DNA of 64,000 bases from Cricetomys ansorgei (taxonomy: Eukaryota > Chordata > Mammalia > Rodentia > Nesomyidae): the NCBI GenBank assembly GCA_026225945.1, contig JAMJFZ010002307.1:6113001-6177000 (forward strand), written 5' to 3'. Below, piece by piece: positions 23,916-36,329 of this stretch; the stretch's first letter is position 1; the number at the start of each line of letters is the position of its first letter. Under the pieces are notes generated by a model that was given only the letters and a program-made list of their open reading frames with translations, did no database searches and had not been told where the DNA came from. A program made the translations under genes and the position numbers.

Positions 23916-24975
23916 AAAATGTTGTTATGAAACACAGGTTCCTTTGTAGCATTTCCTACATAGTGTATAGTTCTATAGCAAGGCAGTAAAAGAAAAGAAA
24001 AGCAGACAAGAAGCAGAGCATGCACACTGCAATCAGCTAAGGAGCCAGCAGGACCACATTACTCTTAGAAAAAGAAAACAGCAAGAAGAAGAAGAAGAAG
24101 AAAAAATCCTCCATAATGCCTACTGATATTAAGTCACACCCAGCTTTACTGGGTTTGTGATTTAAGAACAGAATTGTGAGAGAGTTAAAAGCTGCATTGT
24201 ATGTAAGAAGTTATTGCTACCCTTTTGGCTCCCCTAACTAAGGATGCAGCTGAAGCGTGAAATGTAAGACTAACAATCAAATTTGATTGCCCTAAACCTG
24301 CCAAGACTAACCACACGGTAGACGCTGAGAGGTACACTGGCTGCTGAGCCAATAAACAGCGGGCAAACTGTAAATCCGCTTGCATGTCCACCGAGTGACT
24401 ATTAACAAATTTCAGGCACTGGGGACTTCCGCCATTGAGATGGTGTTTTTATATCATGTACAAAGTGGGGGAAATTGGATGATTCAGTCAAAGGGCATTT
24501 TCATGTCTTTTCAAATAAAAAGTAATTACATTCCTAAGTGTCCCAATAATTGTATGTTTCATTTAACTAGTAAAGATGCTTGATAATGACAATAAACACT
24601 AAAACCAGGTTTATGCAAAAGGCACTGAAAGGAAAAATCTTAACTAACAAGCTGAGCTCCTCCTCAGTGTGGTAATGAGCTACAGCAGTCCCAGACCACA
24701 GATGCTCTGTTAAGGTAAATGATTGAACAAGGCTTAAAAAAAAGTTCCAAGCACAACATAAAACATGAAAACATTCTACCTCATGCTCCCCATAATGGAA
24801 ACATTTATATTTAATATTCAGAAAACACAATTCCAGAAACACTATTTAAATGACAACTAAATTGGAATCCCACCTTTAAATATAAATCTGTTATTTACCT
24901 TCAATAAACAGTGGAGAAAAGTGCAGTTTTATATATGAAAGCAAAAGTAATAGGTTCTCATGGTAAACCCACTAC

Positions 24976-25098
24976 TTCTCCACCTCTTGTCCACTCCCCT
25001 CCTCTCCTCTTCTTTCCCTACCCTCCTTTCTCCTCTCCTCTCCCCCTGTTCCTCCCCTCTCTGCTTCCCTCACTCCTTCCTCTCCCTTCTTTTTTCTT
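24976..25098. repeat. CT-rich polypyrimidine tract
   Basis: Cytosine and thymine only for most of 120 bp, ending in ttcttttttctt just before a minus-strand B1. Confidence 0.85.
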
Positions 25099-25227
25099 AA
25101 TAGAGTCTCTCTATCTCACTATGTAGCTATGTGGACTAGGATGGGCTCCAACTCACAGACATGCCTCTGCCTCTCCCTCTACCTCCAAGTGTTGGGATTA
25201 AAGGCATGTGCCACCACATCCAGCTTT
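25099..25227 (-). mobile_element. B1 SINE
   Basis: Inverted B1: agagtctctctatctcacta to ggcatgtgccaccacatcc. Confidence 0.9.
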
Positions 25228-25394
25228 GTCCACCGCCTTTTTAAAACATTTCCCTTTCTCCATTATTTTCTCCACCCAGTCAACTTCACAGTCTCTGGAT
25301 CACGTCCTTCATGCTGGCTGTCAATTTTCATGGACATGAACACCATGACAAAAAGAGCTGGGCAATGTCAAAGTCCTGTTTTCATCTTCAACGA

Positions 25395-25578
25395 AAGGCC
25401 GAGAGCCACATATTGACTAAGAAATGTCCCTCATAAGCTCCTGTGTTTGAACACCTGGTCTCCAGCAGGTGGCACTGTCTGGAGAGCCTGTGTCAACTTT
25501 AGGAGGTGTGGCCATGCTGGAGGAAGTAGGTCTCTCAGGAGAGGTTGGACCTTGGGGTTATAGTACACTATGTCTAGT

Positions 25579-25618
<40 letters not shown>

Positions 25619-25675
25619 GTTCTCTGTCTCTCTCTGTCTGTCTCTCTCTTCTCTGTCTCTCTTTCTCTGTCTCTA

Positions 25676-25707
<32 letters not shown>

Positions 25708-25812
25708 CTTCCCAACTGTCAAGAGCCACAGGAATGCAGTTCCGACTGTCATTACTTCTCCATTAGGAAGGGCCAAGTCCTCTCCAACTGTGGGCCAAAA
25801 TACAGTATGTGA
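25395..25812 (+). mobile_element. ORR1-like MaLR LTR with expanded CT repeat
   Basis: gtttgaacacctggtctcca, ttaggaggtgtggccatgc and ccaactgtgggccaaaatac fit an ORR1-type LTR; the CT repeat sits where such LTRs have a short one. Confidence 0.85.
25583..25709. repeat. (CT)n / CTGT microsatellite inside an ORR1-like LTR
   Basis: Interrupted CT repeat of about 125 bp expanded from the tctctctc segment normally found in ORR1-type LTRs. Confidence 0.95.
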
Positions 25813-25989
25813 CTAAAAAAGTAATACCTTAGGTGACAAGTTAAAAAGACGAATAATATAGTCAAATCTGACATTAAACTTAACTCCAAGATCAGACATG
25901 TATATAGCAAGTCAACTCTAGGGGCTGCATTTTCACCCTTACTGCTCAGATGCCACAACGTTTCTGGTCAGGGGAAGGGGATCTTTGAA

Positions 25990-26925
25990 TGTGGGTGGGT
26001 ATCAGAAAGAAATCACTCTCTGAAGATAGGCATTGTACATCTTGATTACCACGAGCTGTAAGTTATAAAAATCCTAGTTAAGTATACATAAACAAGACAC
26101 AACAGATAGTAAAATGACATCTTTAATATGTTCGATTATTTGCTGAAGCACTGTGTTGGGTTTGGTTCAAATATTCAGTGCCTAGAGTTTCTAAATTCTT
26201 TTACAAGAAGGCTTAGGAAATAACTATGGGAAGAACGCAGATGAAAACAGAAGCTAATAAGCATTTCTAACTTAAAGGAAGGAAAGCAGGGACGGGAGAA
26301 TCCAGTGTACAGTAATTATGGTAATGAATTTGCTGTTTCGGATGACTGATTAGGGAGGTTGTCTAGTTTGAGGGAAGGAAGAGGAAGACACCTAATCTTT
26401 GACAAACCCCTGTTGAAGTGACGGGACAGTCACATTACACCTCTGCTTCCCACACAGTCAAAGACAATGATTAAATCAATCACTCAATGCAACAGGTTGA
26501 CGACATCCCAACCCAGTACAGAACACATAACATTCTCAAGTCTTCCTACGCAGCACATCACCTGATATGCCTTTTGTGTTGGAGGAGACAGAGAAGTGGC
26601 ACAAAGCACGACCTACAAATCTACACGAGACTCAGACCAGCCACACACGTTAGAACACAGAGCTGAGAAGTTCTGTAGATAATCTACTGGGAATGCTAGA
26701 AGCCTCAAACGAGGACACTGAAAAATATATTTTCAAATCTCATGATAGTTTCCCAAACCAATTACAGGCTTTCGTGGGCAGCACTACCCACGGAAGCACT
26801 TGGCTTGCTTCCTATACAATCAGCGAATTGGCTGGAGTTCTTACTGGTCCTTTCTATCATTTTCCTATGTAACATAGAGACACAGAGAAGAGAGGAGCCA
26901 ATGATTTGTATAGCATTTTTGACAT
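25990..26925. other. Unique intronic DNA, no gene
   Basis: Nothing recognised apart from ordinary A/T-rich sequence. Confidence 0.5.
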
Positions 26926-26927
26926 TA

Positions 26928-27220
26928 TTTTATTTCATGTGTGTGTGTGCATGCTCACGTGTGTGTGTATTCTAGAAGATGCTACCTAGTATCTTCCTCT
27001 ATCACCCCACATCCTATATTGGAGCTGACTTCCTCTGTAGAACCCATTGCTTGCTGATTTAGTGAGCCTGTGCAGTCAGGGATTCCTCTCTCAGCCTCCT
27101 AAGTGCTAGGATTGCTCTTCACAGCCTCCTGGAATTTACTGGGTGCTGGACATCCAAACTGCAGTCCTTTCCCTTGAGCGTCAAGCACTTTTACCCACTG
27201 GGCCATCATCTCTCCAGCAG
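26928..27220 (-). mobile_element. B4-type SINE
   Basis: Inverted copy: TG-rich end, agcctcctaagtgctaggat in the B1-like part, tgggccatcatctctccagc at the head. Confidence 0.85.
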
Positions 27221-28179
27221 TCAACATCTTAGTATTAAAATGACTTTAAAATTATTTTGTAAACAATATTTTACTTGTTTTCCTGACTGCTGATCTTACC
27301 ACAGTTCTATATTACAAGTTATTATGGAGCCATTATCATTCTTTTCCTTTGCCAAATGCACACTGAACCTCACAGGGAGCAGACTCCTGTCTGGAATTTT
27401 CACACTCCTTTTTCTCCCAATAGTCGATGTACTTTGATCAAGTGTCAGATTTGCTGCCCCCCCGCCCCAGGTCTGTTGAGCGCAGAATACATTTATCATA
27501 GTGAATTACATATGGGAATGAGATATCACCAAGTCAATGACAGTGAGGCGATGGGATCCATCTCCTTAGAAACTAGCAGACTAGTTCATGTGGATTTGCA
27601 CAGATTTTGTAACGAGACTTCATGAAGGTGGATTTTCATTGAATTAGGTCGGTCAGTCAAGACTTCAAAAGTTCAAAAAGAAAACCATGACATACCTGAA
27701 GGACTTTCCACTAAGAACACTCCCAAGTATCTAACTCATTTCCACTATAAAGAAACTGAAATTGGCAGTCATCCACAGTGTGGCTTTTGGGATCTAAGAG
27801 AGGCAACGTGGAGCCACAATCCACACAGGGGATACGACCTCAGAAAAGAAGCGTTCTTGGTCCTTCATCAAAAGATGTGGGGCAGCTTGCCTGCTTACAT
27901 ACTAAGTGAAAATACATTACTAGAGGTATGGAAAATTTATGAAATATTTTATGATTTTTCTACTTGAAAGGCTTTAAAAATTCCCCAACCTCTGGTCCTC
28001 ATTATGGCAGTGAACAGAGCATCAGAGTGTTTTTAACCCAACATTTCCTTTCGATTGAAATGAGGCATAATAAAACAGCTACGGCAAGCTAATCTTTATG
28101 ATTCCTGGAGCAGGAGATAGAAAGTAGAGCGCAGTTGGAAATAAGCAACCAGGGGCACCATGCAGCTTCCAAGGGAGGG

Positions 28180-29105
28180 GAGCAAGCAGTGGTCCTGTCC
28201 AGCGATGACATCTGTGAACTCTAACAATCACCAGGAGATCACAAAGGGCCATGGGTGTTCAATAGCGGCATGCATGCCTTGGTGGTAACCAGCAGCATTT
28301 TAACTGGATCTGAGGCCCACTCAGAGAGAGAGAGAGAGAGAGATCGATCATGCTTGATGCTGGAGAGATGGCCAGCTCTCCAGGACTGATGAATTCATGG
28401 ATCTTGGAGAAGAACCACTATTTTATTAAATCGCAGCATGACTCCTAACTATAATCTAAATACTTATCCTTATGCCCACAGACACATGCAATTCCTACCC
28501 CTTATCAAAGAAATGTCTCTTTGCAATAGGTAGAGGCCATTACAGAAAACCATGACTTGGCAAAATGCAGATACCAAAAGATTAGGGGGTGTATGGCCCA
28601 ATTGAAACATTCATAATACAACTTCGGTATCTGAGACTCGTGGAACATCAGAAAAGGGGGTAGACAGATTGTAAGAGATAGAGGACCAGAAGTCTGCTGT
28701 GAGACTATCTCCAAAAAATTAAAGGAAAGATTGACCCATGATACCGCACCAATATAGCTGCCTAAGCCAGGCCTGGAAAAATACAGGCAATAGACATGCT
28801 AACACTGGGAGAGGAAGAAATAATCTTCCCCGGAAAGAGACAACTCCAGTCCAATTGGTTGTCCAGAGTTATGTGATTGGCTCTGAAATCATTTACATAC
28901 AAGTGATACTATCTGGACTGAGAAGGTTGTGTTTATGTATTTAGGAGTATATACACACAAACATATATATGCAGCAACAATTAAAGAATTTGAGGGAGAG
29001 AAAGGGGATACATGGGATGTCCTGAAGGAAGGAAAGGAAAGGGAGAAATGATGTCATTATATTTAAATTTAAAAATGGATATAATAATAATAATAATGAA
29101 CAAAG
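28180..29105 (+). mobile_element. L1 (Lx-like) 3' region, 5'-truncated
   Basis: Recognised by a chain of 3' UTR phrases in order: ggatctgaggcccactcag, aggccattacagaaaacca, gaccagaagtctgctgtgag, aatagacatgctaacactgg, agcaacaattaaagaatttg and an A-rich end at ataataataa. No coding capacity. Confidence 0.85.
28323..28342. repeat. (GA)n short microsatellite
   Basis: Ten GA units within the L1 3' region. Confidence 0.9.
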
Positions 29106-29721
29106 AAGAGTATCAAGAGGTGGTCTGAAAGACAAGATATTTTATTTGTTCACCTTTATCCACTAATATCAAATATCTATTTTATGGGATCATGAGGAAC
29201 AGAGAATATGAAGCCATGCTGCTTCAGTTCAAGATTTAGATTTGATAATGTTCATATAGGAAGATCCACTTCTCTCTTTAACCCTTGCTTTCTTAGCTCT
29301 AAACAGGCTAAATAATAGGACCTATTTGATGATGATTAAATGAGACCATGAGTGGGGGTGTTGGTAAAATCTCAGGAAGACCAATCCAGAAATATAAAAT
29401 CATGGATGTATATGGCAGGAAAGAAGAAGTGCAAACAAACAAGCGTGACTAACAGGAGAAAGAGACAGGCCAGGAAGTCTGAGGGAACAAGTGTGACGTA
29501 GAACACATCCTTGTAGGAAAACATCTTCATGTAACCTAGGACCATGTACAATGAATATATGAAATGAAAATCAGAAAAAACGAGTACTTATACATGCTTA
29601 GCCTGAAATACATGCTTAATAAATATTACATATTGTCAGCACCATTGTTTCTGAAAATGCTTATATGTGTAAAGAAAGAACCATACACATGCATGTTTGT
29701 ATCGTTTGTACTGGGTATCTT

Positions 29722-29957
29722 TCCCCACCGTAACAATTATTTGTGTGTTTGTGTGCATGTGTGTGTGTGTTTGTACTTGTATGGGTGTGCATACGTGTAT
29801 ACATGCCTCTGGAGTTCAGAGGATGGTGTTGAGACCTCCTGGAGCTGAAGTTACAGGCAGTTGTGAGCCACCCAACATGGGCTCTGGGCACCGAACTCAA
29901 GCCCTTTGCAAGAGTAGTCGGAGATTGTAAATGCTGAATCTTCTCTTCCCATCCAGT
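29722..29957 (-). mobile_element. B3-type SINE
   Basis: Inverted copy with TG-rich end, ggagctgaagttacaggcag and gcaccgaactcaagcccttt. Confidence 0.92.
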
Positions 29958-29959
29958 CA

Positions 29960-31920
29960 GAATTTCTTTATAAATGAAGACAGCCTAGAGATAAGATTTC
30001 TCTGCCAACAAAACTAAAGCAATAAAAGCAGAACTTAACAATATTTTCACTTCTTACTTTAGGCAAAAACAAATAGTTATAAAGTCTGCATTCGCTACAC
30101 CCAAATGCTCCATAATAGGTCTGAGATTAATTTTCGGCTGTTAAAAAGTAATTGTACAAAAGTCCTGGTTTCAGTTAACATGGTCGATTGCACTGGTGTG
30201 ATTTATAACACACTCTGAAAAGAATTCTAAGAGCAGGCATCTGAGCTCCATTGTTGGAAGCAATTTTTTTCCCTTTCTTTCTATTTAGTCATCTTGGGAG
30301 GCACCCTGGGAGACCAACACAGCATGGGAGAATTCTCAGGGCAGAGAGGAGCTGGGAGAAGAGATGGATAAACAGCATGAAAGATGACACATAAGGAGGA
30401 GAGTCTCTGTGACTTTCCTCACATGATGCTGGTCCTCAATGCTGGGAAAAGATGCCATAGCCACCTAAATCTCCATAGAAGATGGGATGCGTCACCCCAT
30501 CACATCCAAAGCTTTTCCTGGGAGTTTGTCTGAGATACCAAGAGATACTATTTTGGTATTTAATATGCTAAATTATTCTAGAAGATGAGCTGGAGCCCCT
30601 AGGAATGATCTTTGGCATATTCTGGTTTCTGACCTCAGAGTCAGAAAAACTGCATATGTGTTTATACTTTCATAGGGCCCGTTTATAACTTTAGATTTGA
30701 AATTGGCTGGGAAATTTTTAAAAAATGAAATCATGTGAAAATTTTGCAGTAACTCAACTGTAGGCTGAACCTTGGCGAAAGGCCATCCCAAGGAAGCAGA
30801 TGTTTGCTTATTTTAATTCTCTGGCAGGGAATATGAGTTTACATTTGAGGCCTCTCCTTTAGACAACACACATACATGTACAGTACAGTAGGTGGGGGCC
30901 TATAGATCCCTTCAGCAAATGACTCCCCAACAACACCCCTGTTGGAAGGTTCCCTATGAAAGATCCGAAATGGCAAATGCCAGCAATTACTGTAATCCCC
31001 AACCTCGTTCTCTTTTGATGTTCTGAGAACATTCCATGCCAATGGGAAACAGCACATGGGCCAGTGTCCTTCTGTACTTCCAGAACAATCTATCTGCAAC
31101 CAATCAATACCTTGTCCAAACAGTCTATGTTTATATTTTCTATTACAAGTACCCCCCAGACACTAATAACTTTATCCAACAACCCCAAATAGTTACAATA
31201 GATAGGATGCTGTTTTAGTCTTTAGAATACGAAACATCCTATTGATTTATTTATTCTACAAGCCTGGATAGCATTGAAAAGATAACAGAATTAACCTTCA
31301 GACTTATTCGCTCTCTTCCTAGTTAGAAAAGATGAGGTGAGTAGCATAGATATGTGGGAATCTGAAAGCTGTCCGTGTGATTGCTTGTACCAGTGAAATT
31401 GGGAAGACTTACAAAATATTAATTGCTGCATACATTTTTAAAAGATTTTTCTTTTGTTAGTTGGGAGAAACAAAAAATACAAGGAGAACATCTGTGTACT
31501 CTCTGATATGAATATAGATTTTTAAATATGTTAGTAGGAACAATTATCTCTGAGTTTGAAGTCATCTTTGGTCAGTTAAATTTTATCAATGATTACTAAA
31601 CTCAAAGCTGCAGTTGCCTTAGCTAAAATAACAACCTACGATCAAGAACAGCAGGGGGCAGTGTTCTGCCTTGGGAAGGACTAGCTATAGGGCCACCCCT
31701 TCTGGAAAGAGTGCCGTACCCTCATTAACACACAGACTTTCCTTTCTTTTCTTTCCACACAACAAAAACATACCAACCTATGAGATCACGGGTAGAAATT
31801 AATAAAATAAAATGTTATACCCTTCATATCATTGTTAAAGTAAAATTACATACACACAATTAATATTTTTCCTCCAAATTGCAAACATTTCTGTCATCAC
31901 TTTTTAACATAATCCTTTAT
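29960..31920. other. Unique intronic DNA, no gene
   Basis: About 2 kb of intron 2. The open frames (up to 86 codons on minus at 30839-31099) show no recognisable protein. Confidence 0.5.
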
Positions 31921-31924
31921 GACA

Positions 31925-32008
31925 GTGTTAAGGATTGGACTTGGGGTCCTAAGCATGCTGGGCAAGCATTCTAACAGTGAGTTATAAAGCAACAGCCCCA
32001 GCCTCCGC
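31925..32008 (-). mobile_element. ID-like SINE
   Basis: aaggattggacttggggtcc, tgctgggcaagcattctaac and gcaacagccccagcc are the inverted tRNA-Ala-like ID head. Confidence 0.75.
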
Positions 32009-32121
32009 CAGCCCCAGCTTTCCTTGTTTTATAAGATACATTATTAGAAGCACGATCCATTACCATACATAATTTCATTTAATTTTTCCGCATTACCTAC
32101 CTATTGTGGTTAAAGTATTCA

Positions 32122-32140
32122 TAAAGCGCGTGTGTGCGCG

Positions 32141-32198
<58 letters not shown>
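32122..32198. repeat. (CA)n microsatellite with CGCG start
   Basis: An alternating gcgcgtgtgtgcgcgc segment is followed by some 23 CA units from 32152; strong Z-DNA potential. Confidence 0.95.
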
Positions 32199-32199
<1 letters not shown>

Positions 32200-32479
32200 C
32201 ACAATACTTCTGAAGAGTTTTCTGAGACTTCGTTAACATTTACTTTATGCCCACTGACCATCACTGAGGGCTTCCCGTTTCTCATGCAGTGGGTCTCACC
32301 TATTCTACAGATCAGTTCTGCTTCTCTTTCTAGGGTATCTTCTCTGGCTCCTTCCAAATCATCCACTCATCGCTGCTGCCTGCTGGGATGTCCCTTTATT
32401 TCATATACTAGAGGCACAAGACCCTAACAAACTTTGGATCCTCTAAGCCATCACTTGTGAGGAGCTATGCATCTCTCAT

Positions 32480-32728
32480 CATCTCTCCCTGTGTGACAGA
32501 CTCTCTTCTTAGAAGCCATGAATCCTGTTCACCTCGCCACTGTATGCGCAGGCTCTTTTTCCAACAGCACTGGTCACATTTTTCTATACTTTGGTTGTGT
32601 GATTATGTAACTAGGTAAAATCCATTTCCTCCTTTAGGCTTTGGACTGTACAATAAGGGCAAAAGTAGACTTTATTCACTAGCTAATCCCAGAGCCTAGA
32701 GCAGTACTAGAAATATACTCAAAACCTG
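32480..32728 (+). mobile_element. L2 LINE 3' fragment, ancient
   Basis: The end aatcccagagcctagagcag and the preceding T-rich part agree with the 3' end of L2. Confidence 0.6.
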
Positions 32729-32759
32729 CAAAGAGGCGCATCCCTTCTTACCAATTTTG

Positions 32760-34160
32760 TGCTCCGAGAAGATGAAAAAAGAGAAGTTATGGTGTGCCAT
32801 ATATCCCTGAAAACAAATCGCTGTGTAAAGATGGCTTTCCGAAAGGGCAATCTATCTTCTAGCACAATTTCATGTTCTAAGTAATTTAAAAAAAAAACTC
32901 TCGAGGAACTAGAGCCAAGAATGAAACCTGTTCTAGAGCAAATGCTTCCTGGAAAGTAGCAAACGTCAATTTGAAACGTAACACTGATAAGGCAAACACC
33001 CTACAGTGTTCTCCTGTAATCTGATAATGAGACAGCAGGCAGAGGATTAGTGTATGTAGGCATGTACCTTTTCCCGAATTCTAAAGACAAAAATCTGAGT
33101 AGCCTTGTAGGCAGGGGGAAATAAAATGAACTCTTTGGATGCTATTTTCTTGGGGAACTAACTTTGAGTAAGTCAGGCAGAAAGGATGAGTGTGGAGAAG
33201 TTGGATAAAACATCACACCAGGGACGAGAGCCACACTCAAAGACCGTTGGCTAACTGCCAAGTGCAATGAGGAGCCTTGCAGAGCACTGGCATGAGCATT
33301 CTGTATGAAGAGAGAAGTTGGGCTGATGTTCAAGGCCAGGGAGCTGAGAATGCTTCACCAGATCAGGATCCCAAAGGAATCCACTTTACAAAGTACCTGG
33401 GACACATATCTTTGAAGAAATACGTGGTATCAATGGGGCGATTCCAGCTTTGTATTACAGGGCTCACGCCTGCAGACATTCAGAGGAATCTCAATGACAC
33501 AGATGTGTCCAGGGATGGCTCCTAGGCCATCATAAGAGTGTGGTAAAGAGAAAGGATAAGCAGACTGAGGGTAGAGCTATAATGGATACCAACATCTGTG
33601 AGCTAGGTAGAACAGGTACAGAGGAATGTGTGGGGCCAACCTCTCTAGCTAAGAGTTTGTATTAAAATAGACAAGGCAATAAAATGTATCTGTCAAGAAT
33701 GGAGAATCAATACTGACCAATACTTGAGATACCAGTGGTTTCTGAAATTTTTCCATTAGTGTAGTGTCGCAGCCCACCAACCACTCTTCAGCAAGTTCAG
33801 TAATAAAAGGCAGGTAAGAAACTGAAGGTGATGCAGAAATAACTCATGGGAACTGGACATGAGATGAGGGTAGAGATGCCAGTCTCCACCAGAGAAACAG
33901 GGCTCAAGGACTCTTGTGCATCCGAGCAAGCATGGAGCTATAGTAGAGATCACTCTTTGCAAAAGCAGTAAAGTCAGAGTCATGATACACAGAACAATAC
34001 TCAAGAGACAGGAGCAGTGGAGAGTAAGCAGCTGTTCAGAATGGGAGATACTTCTAGGATAAGAGAAGGAATGGAGAATTCTCAAAGGTTTATCGCAGAG
34101 AAGATGTCAGCATCCTTACAGTTAGGCTTCTAGTTCCTCTGTAAACCAGGCAGTGGAACT
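32760..34160. other. Unique intronic DNA, no gene
   Basis: No SINE head or LTR was recognised. A 109-codon minus-strand frame (33756-34085) has no known similarity. Confidence 0.5.
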
Positions 34161-34334
34161 TCAGTTTAGGACATGGAACGAGAAATGCTGACATTAGCAG
34201 ACCAAGGAGCCTTGGGAAGAAAGGGCTGGCTACATTCTCAGGCACCACTGAAAGCCCACTTTGAGTTACACACCACGGACTCCCAAATATTCCAGTGGAC
34301 TCCCCGTGTTACCAGTCACAACACTTCACATGAA

Positions 34335-34835
34335 ACTGCAACAAGGGTAAGTAGACATAGTGTTTCCATCTGACCCAGCCATATCACTCCTGGGCATTTA
34401 CCCAGCGGCCTCCCTGTCAGCGCATCACAGAGACACTTGCACATGGTGTCCATTGCAGCACTGCTCACAAAAGCTCAGTTAGGGCAACAGCCTCAGTGTC
34501 CAATGACAGGGGAACGGATGAAGACAGAGTGATGGATATTCCCAGTGGGATTTTCTTCCCACTGGGAATTATGACTTTTGCAGGAAAATGAATGCAGTTG
34601 GAGATAATCATATCCAGTGATTAAGTCAACCTCAGACAAATATCATATGTTTCCTCTCACTTGTGGCTTTACATTGATATACAAAATCATGTATATACAC
34701 ATGACATGATAATAAAAGTGAACCTACAGAAGAACAGTAGTGAGTAATGAACAGGGAAGGGGTGGGAAACAGCAGGGTTTGGGAGACACGGGCAGATGTG
34801 TTCAAAGTATATCATATCCCTGTATAAAAATGCCC
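34335..34835 (+). mobile_element. L1 3' end of ORF2 and 3' UTR, old
   Basis: tgacccagccatatcactcc, tgggcatttacccagcggcc and gcaggaaaatgaatgcagtt are L1 ORF2 C-terminal coding phrases, here decayed. Confidence 0.85.
34538..34569. other. Perfect 13-bp inverted repeat, 6-nt loop
   Basis: Left arm attcccagtggga, loop ttttct, right arm its exact reverse complement. It sits inside the decayed L1 at 34335-34835 and is not followed by a T-run on either strand. Confidence 0.9.
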
Positions 34836-34896
34836 TTCTGTAACAGAGCCCGGTGTGCAATGAGTTTATGCTAATAAAAACAAAATGTACAAAAAG

Positions 34897-35130
34897 GGGC
34901 TGGAGAGATGGCTCGATAGTTAAGAGCACATACCGCTGCTGGGGAAGGCCCCTCCCAGCATCCACATTGGCTGCTCACAACCACATAACTCCAGTGAACC
35001 CAGCACCCTCTCTCAGTCTCTGTCAACATCTTCAGTTACATGCTCATACCCTCATATAGACACGTACGCATCCTCACCGTTAAAATAAGCTACTCACATT
35101 TAAAATAAACCACAGGCACACATACATGCA
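34897..35130 (+). mobile_element. B2/B3-family SINE
   Basis: ggggctggagagatggctcg head, ctcccagcatccacattgg; tail with aataaaat-like repeats. Confidence 0.93.
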
Positions 35131-35170
35131 CACAATTAAAATAAACTAAATCTTAAAAAATAAAAATCAA

Positions 35171-35332
35171 GGGGCTGGAGAGATGGCTCAGTGGTTAAGA
35201 ATGTTCTCTCAGAGGACCCAGGTTCCATTCCTAGCACCCACATAGTGGCTCAAACTACTCCAATTCCAGGGGACGGGATGTCCTTTTCTGACCTTTAGTG
35301 GATACCAAGTACACAACTGGTGCAGAAAAAAA
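35171..35332 (+). mobile_element. B2/B3-family SINE with purine-repeat tail
   Basis: ggggctggagagatggctca head and ccattcctagcacccacat; its tail has become the GGAA/GAAA microsatellite. Confidence 0.93.
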
Positions 35333-35431
35333 AGGAAGGAAGGAAGGAAGGAAGGAAGGAAGGAAGGAAGGAAGGAAGGAAGGAAGGAAGGAAGGGAGAA
35401 AGAGGGAAAGAGGGAAAGAGGGAAAGAGGGA

Positions 35432-35491
<60 letters not shown>

Positions 35492-35540
35492 GAAAGAAAG
35501 AAAGAAAGAAAGAAAAAGGAAGAAAGAAAAGAGAAAAGCA
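35333..35540. repeat. (GGAA)n-(GAAA)n compound microsatellite
   Basis: About 16 ggaa units, then gggaaaga units, then some 20 gaaa units: 200 bp of pure purine on plus. It follows directly on the tail of a B2/B3 SINE, the usual birthplace of such tracts. Lys/Glu/Arg and Ser/Phe/Leu open frames here are artefacts. Confidence 0.97.
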
Positions 35541-35964
35541 AAAGCAAGGTGAACATGATTGCCATCTGGCAGGGATGAAGAAAGATGGTTAGCCAACAAT
35601 CCTAGAGGGCTGGTAAGGTGGAAGAGCAGGTTGAGTGAAAAGCAGGTGAGTAGCAGAGCAGAAAAACTGGAGGAAACATGATATCAAGACTTGGATTACC
35701 CAAGAAAAACACAGGCTTGCTTTCACAGATCTGTTTTCTAGGCACAGAAGACTTCTGCTTTTCATTATCAGAAAATCAACTTCAAAGGAAATTAAGGGGC
35801 CAGACTTCAAAAGACAAAAAAAAAAAAAAAAAAAAAAACCAAAAATTTTCTAATTCTACAAGTTGGTAATTAAGTGACGTGTGATGTCCTACAAGGAAAA
35901 TGACATAATCAAATACAACTCAGTATTTGAAGAAGATAGCTGTGTCCAAAGCTTCAAGAACACA

Positions 35965-36328
35965 GTGGTGGTTTGAATGAGAAACAGCCCTCCAGGGCTT
36001 GGGAATCTGAATACTTGGTTCCAGTTGGTGGAACTGTTTGGGGGAGGTTTAGGTGGTGCAGCTTTGCTAGGAGATATGCACCACAGGGGGCAGCTTTGAA
36101 ATTGTGTAGTCTCACTCTATTTTCAGTTCTCGCTCCCTTCTTACACTTGGGTTTAAAGGTGTAAGTTCTCAGCTTCCTGCTCCCATCATGCCTGCTGCTT
36201 GCACCATGCTTTCCAGCCATGATGGACTTCCTTCCCTTTGGAACCATAAGCCCAAAGAAACTCTATCTTCTATGAGCTGTCTTAGTCATGGTATTTTTTC
36301 ACAGCCACAGAAAAGTAACTAAGACAAA
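35965..36328 (+). mobile_element. ORR1-like MaLR LTR, near full length
   Basis: Starts agtggtggtttgaatgaga, has cttggttccagttggtggaa, ccagccatgatggacttcc and ends cacagaaaagtaactaagac. Confidence 0.88.
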
Positions 36329-36329
36329 C

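Noticed and set aside
35209..35599. Lys/Glu/Gly-rich and Ser/Phe/Leu-rich frames over 80 codons
   Set aside because: Artefacts of the purine microsatellite.
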